NCBI GenBank assembly: GCA_017514905.1
Contig: JAFWIK010000023.1
Location: forward strand, 1-32,812
Length of the DNA stretch: 32,812 bases
Reading direction: 5' to 3'
Source of the DNA: Candidatus Saccharimonadota bacterium
Lineage (GTDB): Bacteria > Patescibacteriota > Saccharimonadia > Saccharimonadales > Saccharimonadaceae
Under the pieces are notes generated by a model. The model saw nothing but the letters and a program-made list of their open reading frames with translations, did no database searches and was not told where the DNA came from. This document shows positions 15,103-21,900 of the stretch, piece after piece; within the stretch, counting starts at the first letter, position 1, and every line of letters starts with the position of its first letter. The position numbers and the translations under genes are program-made.

Positions 15103-15691
15103 TTCTCCTACCGAAAAATTATTTGGCTCGAAGACTAGGGCTAAGCTTCTTCAGCTATTTTTTGAAAATCCTGAAAAAAGTTTTTATGTGCGCGAGATGA
15201 CTAGAGTGATCGACGAGCAAATCAACTCAGTTCGCCGTGAGCTTTTAAATCTCGAAAGTATCGGCATCATTAAAAATGAGACTTTTGATAATAAAGTTTA
15301 TTACTCAGCCAATAGTAAACATCCATACACACGCCCACTCGTTGATATCTTTTCTAAAAAAATTGATACAAGTCGTGACAAAGATATTAAAGAAACCACT
15401 TGGGAGGAATATTGCCGTCCAGTCAAGAACTACTTAAAAGGCCTTATTGTTACGAATCGCTTGCCTGGCCAGGAAGGTATTGATCTTTTGATCATTGGTA
15501 ATGATCGCACCAAGAAGCTTACTCATTGGGCAGAACTAATTGAGAAAAAACAAGGTAAACCCATCAACTATGTCATCATGTCTCCGGATGATTTCTCTTA
15601 CAGAAAAAGCGTGCGAGATCGTTTTGTCAGAGAAGTACTAGAGATGGAGATCTCTGAAATAATTGATCCAGAAAAACTAATAAAAGGATAG
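15086..15691 (+). CDS. Winged-helix protein with C-terminal nucleotidyltransferase-like domain
   Basis: The 201-residue protein has an N-terminal ArsR/MarR-like winged helix (about 10-75): a G-S-K-T-R-A-K-L-L helix, Y-V-R-E-M-T-R and a recognition helix with N-S-V-R-R-E-L. The second half (about 105-200) resembles the small nucleotidyltransferase-like domain joined to such winged helices in Patescibacteria (L-L-I-I-G-N-D region), but a clear GS...DxD catalytic pattern is missing, so it is probably regulatory. It begins inside miaA; a TAAAAT box at 15071-15076 lies nine bases before the ATG and may give an almost leaderless second transcript. Targets unknown. Confidence 0.65.
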   Translation: MSKENNSPTEKLFGSKTRAKLLQLFFENPEKSFYVREMTRVIDEQINSVRRELLNLESIGIIKNETFDNKVYYSANSKHPYTRPLVDIFSKKIDTSRDKDIKETTWEEYCRPVKNYLKGLIVTNRLPGQEGIDLLIIGNDRTKKLTHWAELIEKKQGKPINYVIMSPDDFSYRKSVRDRFVREVLEMEISEIIDPEKLIKG

Positions 15692-15698
15692 GAGGAGT

Positions 15699-16145
15699 AT
15701 GTTTGAGATCGAGAGCAAAAACCAAGATCAAATTACTATTATCACCAAGAACGCAACGATTAAATTCAATATCGCTGACGCTGTAATCGACGCTGGTCTA
15801 GCTGTCGGTCAAATTACTGGCCCAGGTGAATTTGAAATCGGTGAAGCCACTATTCGCGGTATTGCTACCGAAAGTGGTAAAACTATTTACGATGTAGAAA
15901 TCGGCGGTGTTCATGTTGGCATTATCGGCGGGATTGAAGAGAATCTTGATGACATTGTAGCTGATGTCCTCTGTACTTCATCGGTTCGTGCTGTGCGCGA
16001 AATCGAGCCAAAATTAGTCGTGTCTATGGGCAATGTTGACGGTATGGTTACTGAACTCAAACTTACTGCTCGTACCGAGAAAAAACTTAAGATTAAGAAT
16101 CTTGACTCTCTCACCGCCAGCAAAGAAGTGATAGTCTTGAGCTAA
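15699..16145 (+). CDS. Degenerate MBL-fold-like protein
   Basis: A 148-residue beta-rich protein with G-P-G-E-F-E-I-G and I-R-G-I-A, a signature seen in small Patescibacteria proteins annotated as MBL-fold hydrolases related to UlaG. The metal-binding H-x-H-x-D-H motif is absent and there is no histidine cluster, so metal hydrolase activity is unlikely from this sequence. Its start is clear (GGAGGAG directly upstream) and only seven bases separate it from the winged-helix gene, so the two form an operon. Codon use looks like its neighbours. Function unknown. Confidence 0.6.
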   Translation: MFEIESKNQDQITIITKNATIKFNIADAVIDAGLAVGQITGPGEFEIGEATIRGIATESGKTIYDVEIGGVHVGIIGGIEENLDDIVADVLCTSSVRAVREIEPKLVVSMGNVDGMVTELKLTARTEKKLKIKNLDSLTASKEVIVLS

Positions 16146-16156
16146 ATAATTGATTA

Positions 16157-16323
16157 GTGGCCGGACGGGCTATTCTGATAGCGTAAAAATGATTTGAGAT
16201 TTTAACACGTATATTCCTGACGGCGCCGAGAAAGTTGCCCTTTAGGGCAACCTTTCCCGGACGCCCAACGTATGACGTGCTTAAAATCTCAAGTCCAGCT
16301 GTCAAAATAGCTGTTCGGCCATA
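16157..16323. repeat. Large intergenic hairpin element B (~167 bases)
   Basis: Nested inverted repeats run through the whole stretch. 16157-16182 pairs imperfectly with 16299-16323, 16191-16212 with 16272-16295, a GGCG-CCG segment near 16222-16233 with 16252-16265, and the tip is a perfect stem 16234-16240/16245-16251 around TTTA. It fills the gap between the MBL-like gene and the promoter of the M50 protease gene. There is no coding frame and no terminal T run. Confidence 0.8.
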
Positions 16324-16330
16324 TCTATAA

Positions 16331-16339
16331 TGATATAAT
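16331..16339 (+). promoter_or_regulatory. Extended -10 promoter giving a probable leaderless M50 mRNA
   Basis: TGATATAAT ends six bases before ATG 16346; no ribosome site lies between. Confidence 0.65.
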
Positions 16340-16345
16340 AGTACC

Positions 16346-16990
16346 ATGAACTTCAATCCTGGATATGTCATCATCATTTTTCTCATCGTCATCTTTTCGG
16401 TGATTCTGCATGAGTTATCCCATGGTATTGTAGCCTACTGGCTCGGAGATAGCACTGCTAAAGACGCCGGCCGTCTCACTTTCAACCCTATCAAACACAT
16501 CGATCCGTATCTATCCATTTTGGTGCCAGTTATACTGTATATAATTGGTGCTCCTGTCTTTGGCGGTGCGAAACCTGTCCCGGTTAATTATCGCAACCTC
16601 AAATGGCGTGAATGGGGTATGGCACTTGTAGCCGTTGCTGGGCCCCTAGCTAATTTTCTAATCGCACTTTTGTCATTTCTAATTGGACATTTTTCTGGTG
16701 CTCTCTACGGAATAGGCGGTGAAATTGTAAAATTTATTTTTACAGAATTAGTCTATATTAATCTCGGTTTTATGCTTTTTAATCTCATTCCTGTTCCGCC
16801 CCTAGACGGCTCTAGAGTGCTTTACGCTATTTCGCCTGATTCTGTTCGAAGCTTCCTCTCTAGAATAGAAGTCTACGGCTTTATTATAGTCTATGCTATG
16901 ATCCTGATCTTTGGCGAAGTTTTCTCACACTTCATGGTTAGTGGCATGAATGGCATCATTGATTTCTTCTACCTGTTAGTTGGAAGATAA
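16346..16990 (+). CDS. Site-2 protease family (M50) membrane metalloprotease
   Basis: A 214-residue protein with about five membrane helices. H-E-L-S-H at 22-26 is the zinc-binding HExxH inside the first helix, and N-L-I-P-V-P-P-L-D-G (Asp154) supplies the third ligand, as in intramembrane site-2 proteases. These cut membrane-bound regulators or signal-peptide remnants within the bilayer. No PDZ domain is present, so it belongs to the short form common in Gram-positives and Patescibacteria. It is expressed from its own promoter six bases upstream and is followed by a separate promoter for the structured leader. The substrate is unknown; no anti-sigma factor is encoded nearby. Confidence 0.88.
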   Translation: MNFNPGYVIIIFLIVIFSVILHELSHGIVAYWLGDSTAKDAGRLTFNPIKHIDPYLSILVPVILYIIGAPVFGGAKPVPVNYRNLKWREWGMALVAVAGPLANFLIALLSFLIGHFSGALYGIGGEIVKFIFTELVYINLGFMLFNLIPVPPLDGSRVLYAISPDSVRSFLSRIEVYGFIIVYAMILIFGEVFSHFMVSGMNGIIDFFYLLVGR

Positions 16991-16992
16991 TG

Positions 16993-17001
16993 TGCTATAA
17001 T
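16993..17001 (+). promoter_or_regulatory. Extended -10 promoter of the structured leader RNA
   Basis: TGCTATAAT ends six bases before 17008, the first base of the long closing stem of the leader, so the RNA starts with that stem. Confidence 0.65.
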
Positions 17002-17007
17002 AATACT

Positions 17008-17156
17008 AGGCCTTGCTAGCAGCATGATTTTCCTGATTAATCATGTTTTAGGGAATTCGTGGCTATGTGCCCGTGGGCATATAGCATAAGAGTTTACCCA
17101 CCTTGTATATATTACGGGGAAAACAGGCTAGCAGGGCTTTAAAGATAAAGGTGGGC
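17008..17156 (+). ncRNA. Structured leader RNA with anti-Shine-Dalgarno (riboswitch-like)
   Basis: A closing stem of 13 pairs joins 17008-17020 to 17127-17139. Inside are three arms: 17023-17029/17039-17045, a strong 11-bp hairpin 17062-17072/17075-17085, and 17092-17099/17116-17124 with one mismatch. After the closing stem comes AAGGTGGG (17148-17155), the ribosome site for ATG 17157. CCCACCTT at 17097-17104 is perfectly complementary to it, and its first bases also belong to the third arm. So folding the third arm should free the ribosome site and opening it could hide it. I cannot match this to a known riboswitch class; a 6S-like or other ncRNA role is also possible. Confidence 0.6.
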
Positions 17157-17999
17157 ATGAAACAAAGAATTCGCGTAGTTGGTTTAGTACAAAATGAAAA
17201 CGGCGTTCTCATTATGAAGCGAAGCCGTGGTCGTTCCGAATCCCCCGCTTTTTGGGAGCTTCCTACCGGCAAGATTAAATTTGGCGAACAACCTGAGGAA
17301 GCTATGGCACGCTCTCTTACAGAATATACTGGTCTCACAGCGGATTCTATCGTCTTAAAAGACGTTATTACTTTTCTTGCTCCCGAAGGCTCTAGTCAAC
17401 TAAGCAACCTCTATATTATTTATGAACTGGGCGTGAGAGGCGATTTAAAGCCGACGCCAAAAGAACGTTATACAGCTTATAAATTCATCAAAGATTCCAC
17501 TGGTGCCAAATTAAATGAGACCACAATCTCTGTGCTCGAGATTGAATGGAACAAAGTCACGGCCAGTCATCTTTCGCCTCGCACCACTGCAAACAGTGTG
17601 ACTATCAGCGTTGATGGTGCTTCTCGTGGCAATCCAGGCCCTGCCGGTATTGGCTACTGCATCCATGACGAGTCCGGTAAAATTATTGAGAGAAAAGGGG
17701 AGTTTATTGGTTTTGCTACTTCACGCATGGCAGAATATTATGCAATGAGAAAAGGCGTCGAGCGTGCCATTGAATTAGGCTTTAAGGCTGTACACTTTGT
17801 TTCCGATAGCCTTATGGTTGTAAACCAGCTGAAGGGCATTTTTAAAGTCAAAAACCAAGATATCTTACCAGTCTATCAAGATATCGAAAAAAAGCTTAAT
17901 GAGTTCGAAGCTGTCTCCTTTACTCACGTACCGCGTAGTCAAAATTCAGCCGCTGATTCTGAAGCTAACGACGCTATAGACGAAATACTGCGTAAATGA
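17157..17999 (+). CDS. Nudix-like domain fused to ribonuclease HI
   Basis: The 280-residue protein joins an N-terminal Nudix fold (about 1-130) to an RNase HI domain (about 148-280). RNase HI removes the RNA strand of RNA-DNA hybrids; all four acidic catalytic residues are visible as D153 (S-V-D-G-A-S-R-G-N-P-G), E193 (M-A-E-Y-Y-A-M), D217 (V-S-D-S-L-M-V) and D267 (A-A-D-S-E-A-N). The Nudix box is degenerate: G-x5-E is present, but R-E-U-x-E-E reads R-S-L-T-E-Y, losing two of the metal-binding glutamates, so hydrolysis is doubtful. ATG 17157 is used because AAGGTGGG precedes it; a TTG at 17103 lies in the structured leader. The stop TGA is part of the rnpB promoter. Confidence 0.88.
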   Translation: MKQRIRVVGLVQNENGVLIMKRSRGRSESPAFWELPTGKIKFGEQPEEAMARSLTEYTGLTADSIVLKDVITFLAPEGSSQLSNLYIIYELGVRGDLKPTPKERYTAYKFIKDSTGAKLNETTISVLEIEWNKVTASHLSPRTTANSVTISVDGASRGNPGPAGIGYCIHDESGKIIERKGEFIGFATSRMAEYYAMRKGVERAIELGFKAVHFVSDSLMVVNQLKGIFKVKNQDILPVYQDIEKKLNEFEAVSFTHVPRSQNSAADSEANDAIDEILRK

Positions 18000-18005
18000 T
18001 ATAAT
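17997..18005 (+). promoter_or_regulatory. Extended -10 promoter of rnpB overlapping a stop codon
   Basis: TGATATAAT, whose TGA is the stop codon of the Nudix-RNase HI gene. It ends five bases before the first P1 base of RNase P RNA at 18011. This gives an internal check of the promoter-to-start distance in this genome. Confidence 0.7.
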
Positions 18006-18010
18006 CAAGG

Positions 18011-18336
18011 GGAGCCTAAAAGGTAGTCGCTTTTTTAAAGAGGAAAGTCCGGGCAACAAAGAGCAAGGTAGTCGCTAACAGCGACCGTCCGTAAGGATAG
18101 GGAAAGTACCACAGAAACAAAACTGCCCTTTTAGGGCGATGGTGAAAAGAGTGGGGCAAGAGCCCACAGCGCGCGGTAGCGATACAGCGCGGAGGCAAAC
18201 CCTACCTGTTGCAAGGAGTGCTATCAGCCTCTGCTCGAGGACGCACGTTCACCGCTAGAGCGTTATAGCAATGTAACGCCAAGATAGATGACTACCAATC
18301 CCTTGGGATTACAGAACCCGGCTTATTGTAGGCTTC
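18011..18336 (+). ncRNA. rnpB: RNase P RNA (catalytic subunit)
   Basis: The RNA that trims 5' leaders from tRNA and tmRNA precursors. The conserved GAGGAAAGTCCGGGC block (18040-18054) and the terminal ACAGAACCCGGCTTA block (18311-18325) form helix P4 and its joining regions. GGAGCCTA at the 5' end pairs with TAGGCTTC at 18329-18336 as P1. The length (~326) and a CAGCGCGCGG-type middle fit the bacterial A-type. It is followed by a terminator and is convergent with rpmB. Confidence 0.96.
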
Positions 18337-18346
18337 TTATCAAAAA

Positions 18347-18370
18347 TCCACCCTTAACGGGTGGACTTTT
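18347..18370 (+). terminator. Intrinsic terminator between rnpB and rpmB
   Basis: TCCACCC/GGGTGGA hairpin (18347-18353, 18359-18365) followed by CTTTT. Upstream A residues make it a weak terminator for the convergent rpmB transcript as well. Confidence 0.8.
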
Positions 18371-18387
18371 GCTTTATACTCACAAGA

Positions 18388-18606
18388 CTATTTCTTCTCG
18401 GACTTGGCCTTCGGGCTTTCAATCAAACCTTTTTTCTTCAAAGTCCTAAGGGCGGAAGTTGAAACATTGCATTTAACTTTTTGTCCATTAATGATCAAAG
18501 TTCGCTTGCTCACATTTGGCTTAAATACCTTGCGCGTATGTCTTTGAGAGAAGGAAACATTATGACCGTACATCTTGCCTTTACCAGTAATTTCACAAAT
18601 CGCCAT
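18388..18606 (-). CDS. rpmB: 50S ribosomal protein L28
   Basis: A 72-residue basic protein of the large ribosomal subunit. I-T-G-K-G at the start, then N-V-S-F-S-Q-R-H-T-R-K and F-K-P-N-V-S, and the C-terminal T-S-A-L-R-T-L-K-K-K-G-L, are diagnostic of L28. Length is typical. It is the last gene of the minus-strand infC-rpmI-rplT-rpmB group, one base after the rplT stop. Its position behind rplT is unusual compared with E. coli, where L28 is paired with L33. Confidence 0.95.
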   Translation of the reverse strand: MAICEITGKGKMYGHNVSFSQRHTRKVFKPNVSKRTLIINGQKVKCNVSTSALRTLKKKGLIESPKAKSEKK

Positions 18607-18607
18607 T

Positions 18608-18955
18608 TTATTTCTCCTTCACTGCCTTTACAATTGCTTTAAACGCCTCAGGATTGTTCACAGCCAAATCAGCCAAAACCTTGCGATCAAGATTGATATT
18701 CTTGGCTTTCATGCCGGCAATCAATTGCGAATAGGAAATGCCAAGTTCTCTTGCGGCATTGTTAATGCGTGTAATCCAAAGCGCTCTCAAATCGCGTTTG
18801 CGGGCGCGTCGATCTCGATAGCTATACTGCAAGGCTTTAATTACACCCTGCTTACCCAAACGAAAACTAGAAGTTCTCGCGTGCTGCATACCTTTGGCAG
18901 CAGTTAGTATCTTCTTGTGTTTCGCGTGTGCCGCGACTCCTCTTTTAACTCTCAT
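18608..18955 (-). CDS. rplT: 50S ribosomal protein L20
   Basis: 115-residue L20, needed early in large-subunit assembly and, in several bacteria, a translational repressor of its own operon. It shows M-R-V-K-R-G, H-K-K-I-L-x-x-A-K-G and [11 protein letters not shown]-x-L-W-I-x-R-I-N. Full length for the family. Two bases separate it from rpmI, so the genes are translated as a unit. Confidence 0.97.
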   Translation of the reverse strand: MRVKRGVAAHAKHKKILTAAKGMQHARTSSFRLGKQGVIKALQYSYRDRRARKRDLRALWITRINNAARELGISYSQLIAGMKAKNINLDRKVLADLAVNNPEAFKAIVKAVKEK

Positions 18956-18957
18956 GA

Positions 18958-19152
18958 TTAAACCCCCAATGCTTTCTTAACGTTTTTTGCAATTTTGCCA
19001 TCGATCGTCGCAGCAGTTTTCATGTTGCGCTTCCTGGCCTTAGATTTTTTTGCGAGAATATGATTCCCGAATGCCCGCTCTCTGACTAGCTTACCCGAAC
19101 CGGTAATCTTGATCCTTTTCGCGGTACCTTTATGCGTCTTTAACTTCGGCAT
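18958..19152 (-). CDS. rpmI: 50S ribosomal protein L35
   Basis: 64-residue basic protein with [13 protein letters not shown] and A[15 protein letters not shown], typical of L35. GAAAGGAAAA precedes the ATG. The 82-base gap to infC holds a small hairpin (about 19181-19203) and could carry L20-type feedback control, as in other bacteria; the structure itself is not clearly conserved here. Confidence 0.96.
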   Translation of the reverse strand: MPKLKTHKGTAKRIKITGSGKLVRERAFGNHILAKKSKARKRNMKTAATIDGKIAKNVKKALGV

Positions 19153-19234
19153 AATAGTTTTCCTTTCTTTTAAGTTGATATTAGCGCGTAGTTTTTACGC
19201 TAAGGTGCCATCGGCTAGCCTAGGAAGTAGGAAA

Positions 19235-19798
19235 TCACTTCTTTCGTACTTGTACCGATAGGTTACGTCCGTTCAATTGGGTTTTACCTTCCGTCACGAT
19301 ATCGTCACCGAGCATATCAGTTACTTTATTTAGAAGCTCTGAACCGATCTCTTTGTGAGCCAATTCACGACCTCTAAAAACAATCATAATCTTTACTCGG
19401 TCGCCATCGTCCAGGAAAGAACGCATTTTACGGACTTTAATGTTCAGGTCGTTGTCGGAAATCTTTAAGCCAATTTTCATCTGCTTCAACTCGGATTGCT
19501 TTTCACGAGCTTTTTTGCGGTTTTTGGCCTCTTCCTTCATCTTTTGGTACTGGAATTTACCCCAGTCGATGATCTTTACGACCGGCGGATTGGCATTAGC
19601 GGCTATCTCCACTAAATCCACTCCCTGTTCATTCGCCAGAAGTTGCGCTTCACGACTGGACATAATGCCCAGCTGTTCGCCACTAGAACCGATAACGCGG
19701 ACCTCAGGATAACGAATTTCTCCGTTCAGCCGAGTGCGTGTTTGATTTTTTATAATAGTCCTTTCTTCTCTTGAATTAACCTGTGCCCAATTATACAT
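19235..19798 (-). CDS. infC: Translation initiation factor IF-3
   Basis: Binds the 30S subunit and checks start-codon pairing. The product has the N-terminal domain with L-N-G-E-I-R-Y-P-E-V-R-V-I, the Y-Q-K-M-K-E-E-A-K-N linker and the C-terminal K-M-R-S-F-L-D-D-G-D and F-R-G-R-E-L segments. The given start ATG 19798 overlaps the comM stop as TAATG and yields 187 residues. But that ATG directly abuts a TATAAT box (19795-19790), and a ribosome site AAAGGA lies just before in-frame ATT at 19756-19754 and ATA at 19753-19751. Starting there would give an N-terminus as long as E. coli IF-3, whose gene uses AUU. The start is therefore uncertain. Confidence 0.95.
   Translation of the reverse strand: MYNWAQVNSREERTIIKNQTRTRLNGEIRYPEVRVIGSSGEQLGIMSSREAQLLANEQGVDLVEIAANANPPVVKIIDWGKFQYQKMKEEAKNRKKAREKQSELKQMKIGLKISDNDLNIKVRKMRSFLDDGDRVKIMIVFRGRELAHKEIGSELLNKVTDMLGDDIVTEGKTQLNGRNLSVQVRKK
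19790..19795 (-). promoter_or_regulatory. Possible infC promoter inside the annotated start
   Basis: TATAAT on the minus strand right after the ATG at 19798-19796. Transcripts starting about 19783 would lack that ATG and carry AAAGGA ahead of ATT/ATA codons. Confidence 0.4.
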
Positions 19799-21312
19799 TA
19801 TCGTCTCCGAAAAGTCAATGCCTCGGCGAGATGTTTTGCCAGAATTAAATTTGATTGGTCTAGATCGGCGATCGTCTGTGCTACTTTGATGGTCTTAAAA
19901 TATGACCGTGCTGACAGACTCAGCTTTTCTGATGCTTGAAGAAGAAGCTTTTCGGCCGAACGGTCTAGCTTCAATTTTTGCGAAACTTCAAACGACGAAA
20001 GGGAACTATTATATACGCCATCACGGCCGTAACGTGCACGTTGACGCTTGATTGCCTCTGTTATAGTATTTTTTACAACAGTATGTTCACTAGTTTTTTC
20101 AGAGGGCATCTTCCTTAAATCTTCATTGTCCACCCTTTCTACCTCTATATTCATATCTATCCGGTCAAACAGTGGTCCTGATATCTTTTTGCGGTAGTTC
20201 TGAATCTGCGTCTCTGTACACTTACACTCGTGTGTCGGATCGCCCAGATACCCACAAGGGCAAGGATTCATGGTAGCTACTAACATAAAATCCGCTGGGT
20301 AGATAGTTTTATGGTTGGCTCGCGAAACCGCAATTGTTTTATCTTCCAGTGGCTGTCTCAAAGCCTCTAATACTGAGCGAGGAAATTCTGGGATCTCGTC
20401 CAAGAATAAAATGCCCTTATGCGCTAAAGAAATTTCTCCTGGCATTGCCCCCACGCCGCCCCCAATGATCGAAATCGAACTTGCTGTATGATGTGGATTC
20501 CTAAACGGTCGGGCTTTTACCACCTCGTCAGTCGAAAGTCCGGCGAGAGAGTAAATCTTAGTAATTTCAATCATTTCCTCTGGCGTCAGGCCAGGCAGTA
20601 AATTAGCTGCAGCTTTCGCTAATAAGGTTTTGCCTGCACCAGGTGGCCCCGATATCAAAATATTATGGTGCCCAGCAATTGCAATTTCCATTGCGCGTTT
20701 GGCCATTTTTTGCCCTCGTATATGATCTAGAATCGGTCCATCAGGCTCAGCCAAAATAGATCCGACGTCATTTCTTGTCAGTGTTTTTGCGACTGGACTA
20801 ATCTGGCCTTTTAGTATTAAAAACAGCTCTCGTAGGGATCCTACCCCATACACGGTAATTCCACCCACGAGCAGAGCCTGCGACAAATTGCTAGTTGGCA
20901 CGAAAATTTCTTGAAGATGTGCTTTTTTAGCTGTCTCCACAATGTTTATAATGCCTCTAATTGGCTTTATTTCGCCGTTTAACGACAATTCTCCCACAAA
21001 TGCGCGCTCATAGACATCGCTTTTTATTAGTTGCCCAGAAAGCAGTAGCACGGACAATGCAATTGGCAGATCCAAATAAGTGCCGTCTTTTAAAAGTTCC
21101 GCAGGAGCTAGATTAATGGTAACTTTTTTGTCAGGGAAAGAAAAACCAGAGTTAAGAACCGCGCTTCGTACTCTTTCTTTGGCTTCATTTATTGTTTTAT
21201 TGGCCATACCTACTATATTGAAAACTGGCAAGCCTCGACTCATGTCGCCTTCCACTTCGACCAACTTACCTTCAAAACCGTATGGCACTATTGAATGTAT
21301 TTTACTTGTCAT
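19798..21312 (-). CDS. comM: ComM/YifB-family Mg-chelatase-like AAA+ ATPase
   Basis: A 504-residue AAA+ protein; the ComM family is a hexameric helicase that helps branch migration during natural transformation. An N-terminal Lon-protease-like fold (about 1-170, with G-F-E-G-K-L-V-E-V-E and V-N-L/I-N-L-A-P-A-type motifs) precedes the ATPase with Walker A G-P-P-G-A-G-K-T at about 220-227 and Walker B L-F-L-D-E-I-P-E. A cysteine-rich insert C-P-C-G-Y-L-G-D with C-K-C-T is typical, and the Mg-chelatase C-terminal helical domain ends the protein. Size is normal. It heads the minus-strand group ending in rpmB. A likely role is DNA uptake, consistent with Patescibacteria that scavenge DNA, but that is inference. 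Confidence 0.92.
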   Translation of the reverse strand: MTSKIHSIVPYGFEGKLVEVEGDMSRGLPVFNIVGMANKTINEAKERVRSAVLNSGFSFPDKKVTINLAPAELLKDGTYLDLPIALSVLLLSGQLIKSDVYERAFVGELSLNGEIKPIRGIINIVETAKKAHLQEIFVPTSNLSQALLVGGITVYGVGSLRELFLILKGQISPVAKTLTRNDVGSILAEPDGPILDHIRGQKMAKRAMEIAIAGHHNILISGPPGAGKTLLAKAAANLLPGLTPEEMIEITKIYSLAGLSTDEVVKARPFRNPHHTASSISIIGGGVGAMPGEISLAHKGILFLDEIPEFPRSVLEALRQPLEDKTIAVSRANHKTIYPADFMLVATMNPCPCGYLGDPTHECKCTETQIQNYRKKISGPLFDRIDMNIEVERVDNEDLRKMPSEKTSEHTVVKNTITEAIKRQRARYGRDGVYNSSLSSFEVSQKLKLDRSAEKLLLQASEKLSLSARSYFKTIKVAQTIADLDQSNLILAKHLAEALTFRRR

Positions 21313-21319
21313 GTCTCCC

Positions 21320-21348
21320 TAAGTAGCACGGTCAAAACTAAATATCAA
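21320..21348 (-). promoter_or_regulatory. Probable comM promoter, near-leaderless
   Basis: On the minus strand TTGATA (21348-21343), a 17-base spacer and TACTTA (21325-21320) preceded by TGC. The -10 box ends seven bases before the comM ATG, so the mRNA should begin at or next to the start codon. Confidence 0.45.
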
Positions 21349-21486
21349 CCCCCCTCACTTTTTCAAGCTTTTTCGTTAAAAAAATCGGTCTTTAAAACTA
21401 GCTATTAAAAATTCTACTCAATTATACAGTGTAAAATGCTTGTGGAAAACTTTACAAAAATATACAAAAATTGTTCAAAAAATCTA

Positions 21487-21515
21487 TTGACATTACCATT
21501 TTTTCGCGCTATTAT
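21487..21515 (+). promoter_or_regulatory. Consensus promoter with no gene behind it
   Basis: TTGACA (21487-21492), 17-base spacer and TATTAT (21510-21515): one of the two perfect -35 boxes in the window (the other drives the rRNA operon). Start expected near 21522. Confidence 0.75.
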
Positions 21516-21521
21516 AGAGAT

Positions 21522-21634
21522 AGCTTTTGAATAAAAAAATTATTCAGAAGGTCAAAACAAAAATTTAGCCAAAATAACTCCACACTCTACTTATATAAGA
21601 CCGGTTTTCCTCGCAGTTACCGGTCTTATTTTTA
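21522..21634 (+). ncRNA. Candidate small RNA (~110 nt)
   Basis: Between the consensus promoter and an intrinsic terminator there is no open reading frame and no ATG. A small hairpin (21528-21534/21540-21546) is followed by ~50 unpaired A- and C-rich bases, including stretches that could pair with mRNAs. The RNA ends with the stem AAGACCGGT/ACCGGTCTT (21597-21605, 21619-21627) and ATTTTT. This is a complete promoter-to-terminator unit typical of a trans-acting sRNA. It lies in the gap between divergent comM and convergent ssrA. Target and function unknown. Confidence 0.6.
21597..21634 (+). terminator. Intrinsic terminator of the candidate sRNA
   Basis: Perfect 9-bp stem with a 13-base loop followed by ATTTTTAT. 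Confidence 0.8.
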
Positions 21635-21827
21635 TCTCTCGTTTTTTAGAACCAAAAAATACTATGAATCTACCTATTCCTAGTGGGCCTGAACTAAATT
21701 CGTTATAGCTAAATTATTTCAATTAAGCATAATTGCAAAAAATGTGGGCACCGCAGCTCTTCTAAAAGAATCAGACAAGTTTTTTATGCTAACAAAAAGC
21801 TTTAAATTACGAATTCTATCTATTAAT

Positions 21828-21856
21828 AAAAAAAGTTTTGGAATGTATTTTCCAAA
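21828..21856 (-). terminator. Intrinsic terminator of ssrA
   Basis: On the minus strand TTTGGAA (21856-21850) pairs with TTCCAAA (21843-21837), followed by AC and seven T. It lies 45 bases beyond the tmRNA 3' end. Confidence 0.7.
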
Positions 21857-21900
21857 GCTTTTAACAATCTTTTTTGCTTTTTTAAAAAAGTAAATTTGTG

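Noticed and set aside
17103-17156. TTG 17103 as start of the Nudix-RNase HI protein
   Set aside because: It falls in the paired part of the leader RNA, and ATG 17157 has a clear ribosome site.
18016-18198. 60-codon minus-strand frame
   Set aside because: Antisense to conserved RNase P RNA; sequence is explained by rnpB.
21440-21450. DnaA boxes / replication origin near comM
   Set aside because: Only one near-match (TGTGGAAAA) was seen, without a cluster or dnaA/dnaN genes.
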